Origin: Dysgonomonas sp. UBA5412
GTDB taxonomy: Bacteria > Bacteroidota > Bacteroidia > Bacteroidales > Dysgonomonadaceae
Reading direction: 5' to 3'
Assembly: GCA_002409595.1 (NCBI GenBank)
Contig: DHNQ01000005.1
Location: 2,184 to 7,332, forward strand
DNA length: 5,149 nucleotides
Shown piece by piece: positions 5,058-5,149 of the stretch. The notes under the pieces were generated by a model, which saw only the letters and a program-made list of their open reading frames with translations, was not told the DNA's origin and ran no database searches. The position numbers were made by a program, and so were the translations under genes. Within the stretch, counting starts at the first letter, position 1, and the number at the start of each line of letters is the position of its first letter.

Positions 5058-5149
5058 ATGAATAATGAAATAACACCCATAACTCATATAGATGATCTTT
5101 ATTCAGAAATATCGGAGATGATATAGGATGCTAAAAATGATGTTAAAAA
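5058..5149 (+). pseudogene. Start of a probable DUF1016/YhcG-type nuclease gene with in-frame amber codon (partial)
   Basis: GGAAAGGACG (5041-5050) precedes ATG 5058 at good spacing. The frame reads MNNEITPITHIDDLYSEISEMI, meets TAG at 5124-5126, then continues DAKNDVK to the window edge. Across the stop, 'LYSEISEMI-x-DAKNDVK' resembles the N-terminal helix of DUF1016 (YhcG, PDDEXK-type putative nuclease) proteins, often written 'I..LI..AR..V'. If so, the stop replaces one residue within a helix; CAG (Gln) to TAG is the simplest change. Only about 30 codons are visible, so the family call is tentative and nothing can be said of the catalytic domain. Alternatives are a real 22-residue peptide, or a gene starting at ATG 5128 in another frame; the latter has a weaker ribosome binding site. 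The gene continues past the right end. Confidence 0.4.

Noticed and set aside
5128..5149. ATG at 5128 as the start of the last gene
   Set aside because: Only seven codons are visible, the ribosome binding site is weaker than at 5058, and the frame from 5058 gives more protein-like sequence on both sides of its stop.
1..5149. CRISPR array, tRNA, rRNA, attachment site or complete insertion sequence
   Set aside because: There are no regularly spaced repeats, no cloverleaf-like sequence, no rRNA-like conserved blocks, and no paired terminal inverted repeats that I could identify.

Overview
This 5.1 kb window is A+T-rich. It has strong GGAGG-type ribosome binding sites, frequent ATA/AGA/TTA codons, Sec-type export signals and T-tailed intrinsic terminators. 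These point to a low-GC Gram-positive bacterium, most likely a clostridial (Lachnospiraceae-like) chromosome. Three genes are intact. The rest is regulatory DNA and gene debris, so it reads as an accessory, rearranging region.

Layout. Bases 1-305 are an intergenic module: a perfect-stem terminator, an A+T-rich spacer and a promoter. The same module recurs at about 4008-4310, and a 41-bp stretch including the terminator loop is identical in both. After the first copy come two small broken genes (327-519; 568-689) and a decayed stretch up to 1057. An operon-like pair follows. The gene at 1058-2701 encodes a secreted protein with an NHL-like beta-propeller region and a C-terminal NlpC/P60-type cysteine peptidase. 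The gene at 2820-3359 encodes a small membrane-anchored extracytoplasmic protein of unknown function. A strong bidirectional terminator (3406-3448) closes the pair.

Bases 3451-4002 are debris. There is a probable minus-strand gene tail ending at that terminator, a plus-strand fragment resembling an IS21-type (IstA) transposase, and a 72-codon open frame without a ribosome binding site. The second terminator-promoter module then drives the gene at 4396-4953, a probable AlkZ-related winged-helix protein. After it come a possible promoter, a hairpin built on a perfect 16-bp palindrome, and at 5058 the start of a probable DUF1016/YhcG-type nuclease gene. That gene is interrupted by an in-frame amber codon and runs off the window.

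Interpretation. The repeated terminator-then-promoter module insulates a block of about 4 kb. Such repeats could let cassettes be gained, lost or swapped by homologous recombination, which fits the number of broken genes here. The propeller-peptidase and its membrane neighbour are the best candidates for a working unit acting at the cell surface. I see no CRISPR array, tRNA, rRNA or complete insertion sequence. Family assignments rest on motif reading only.
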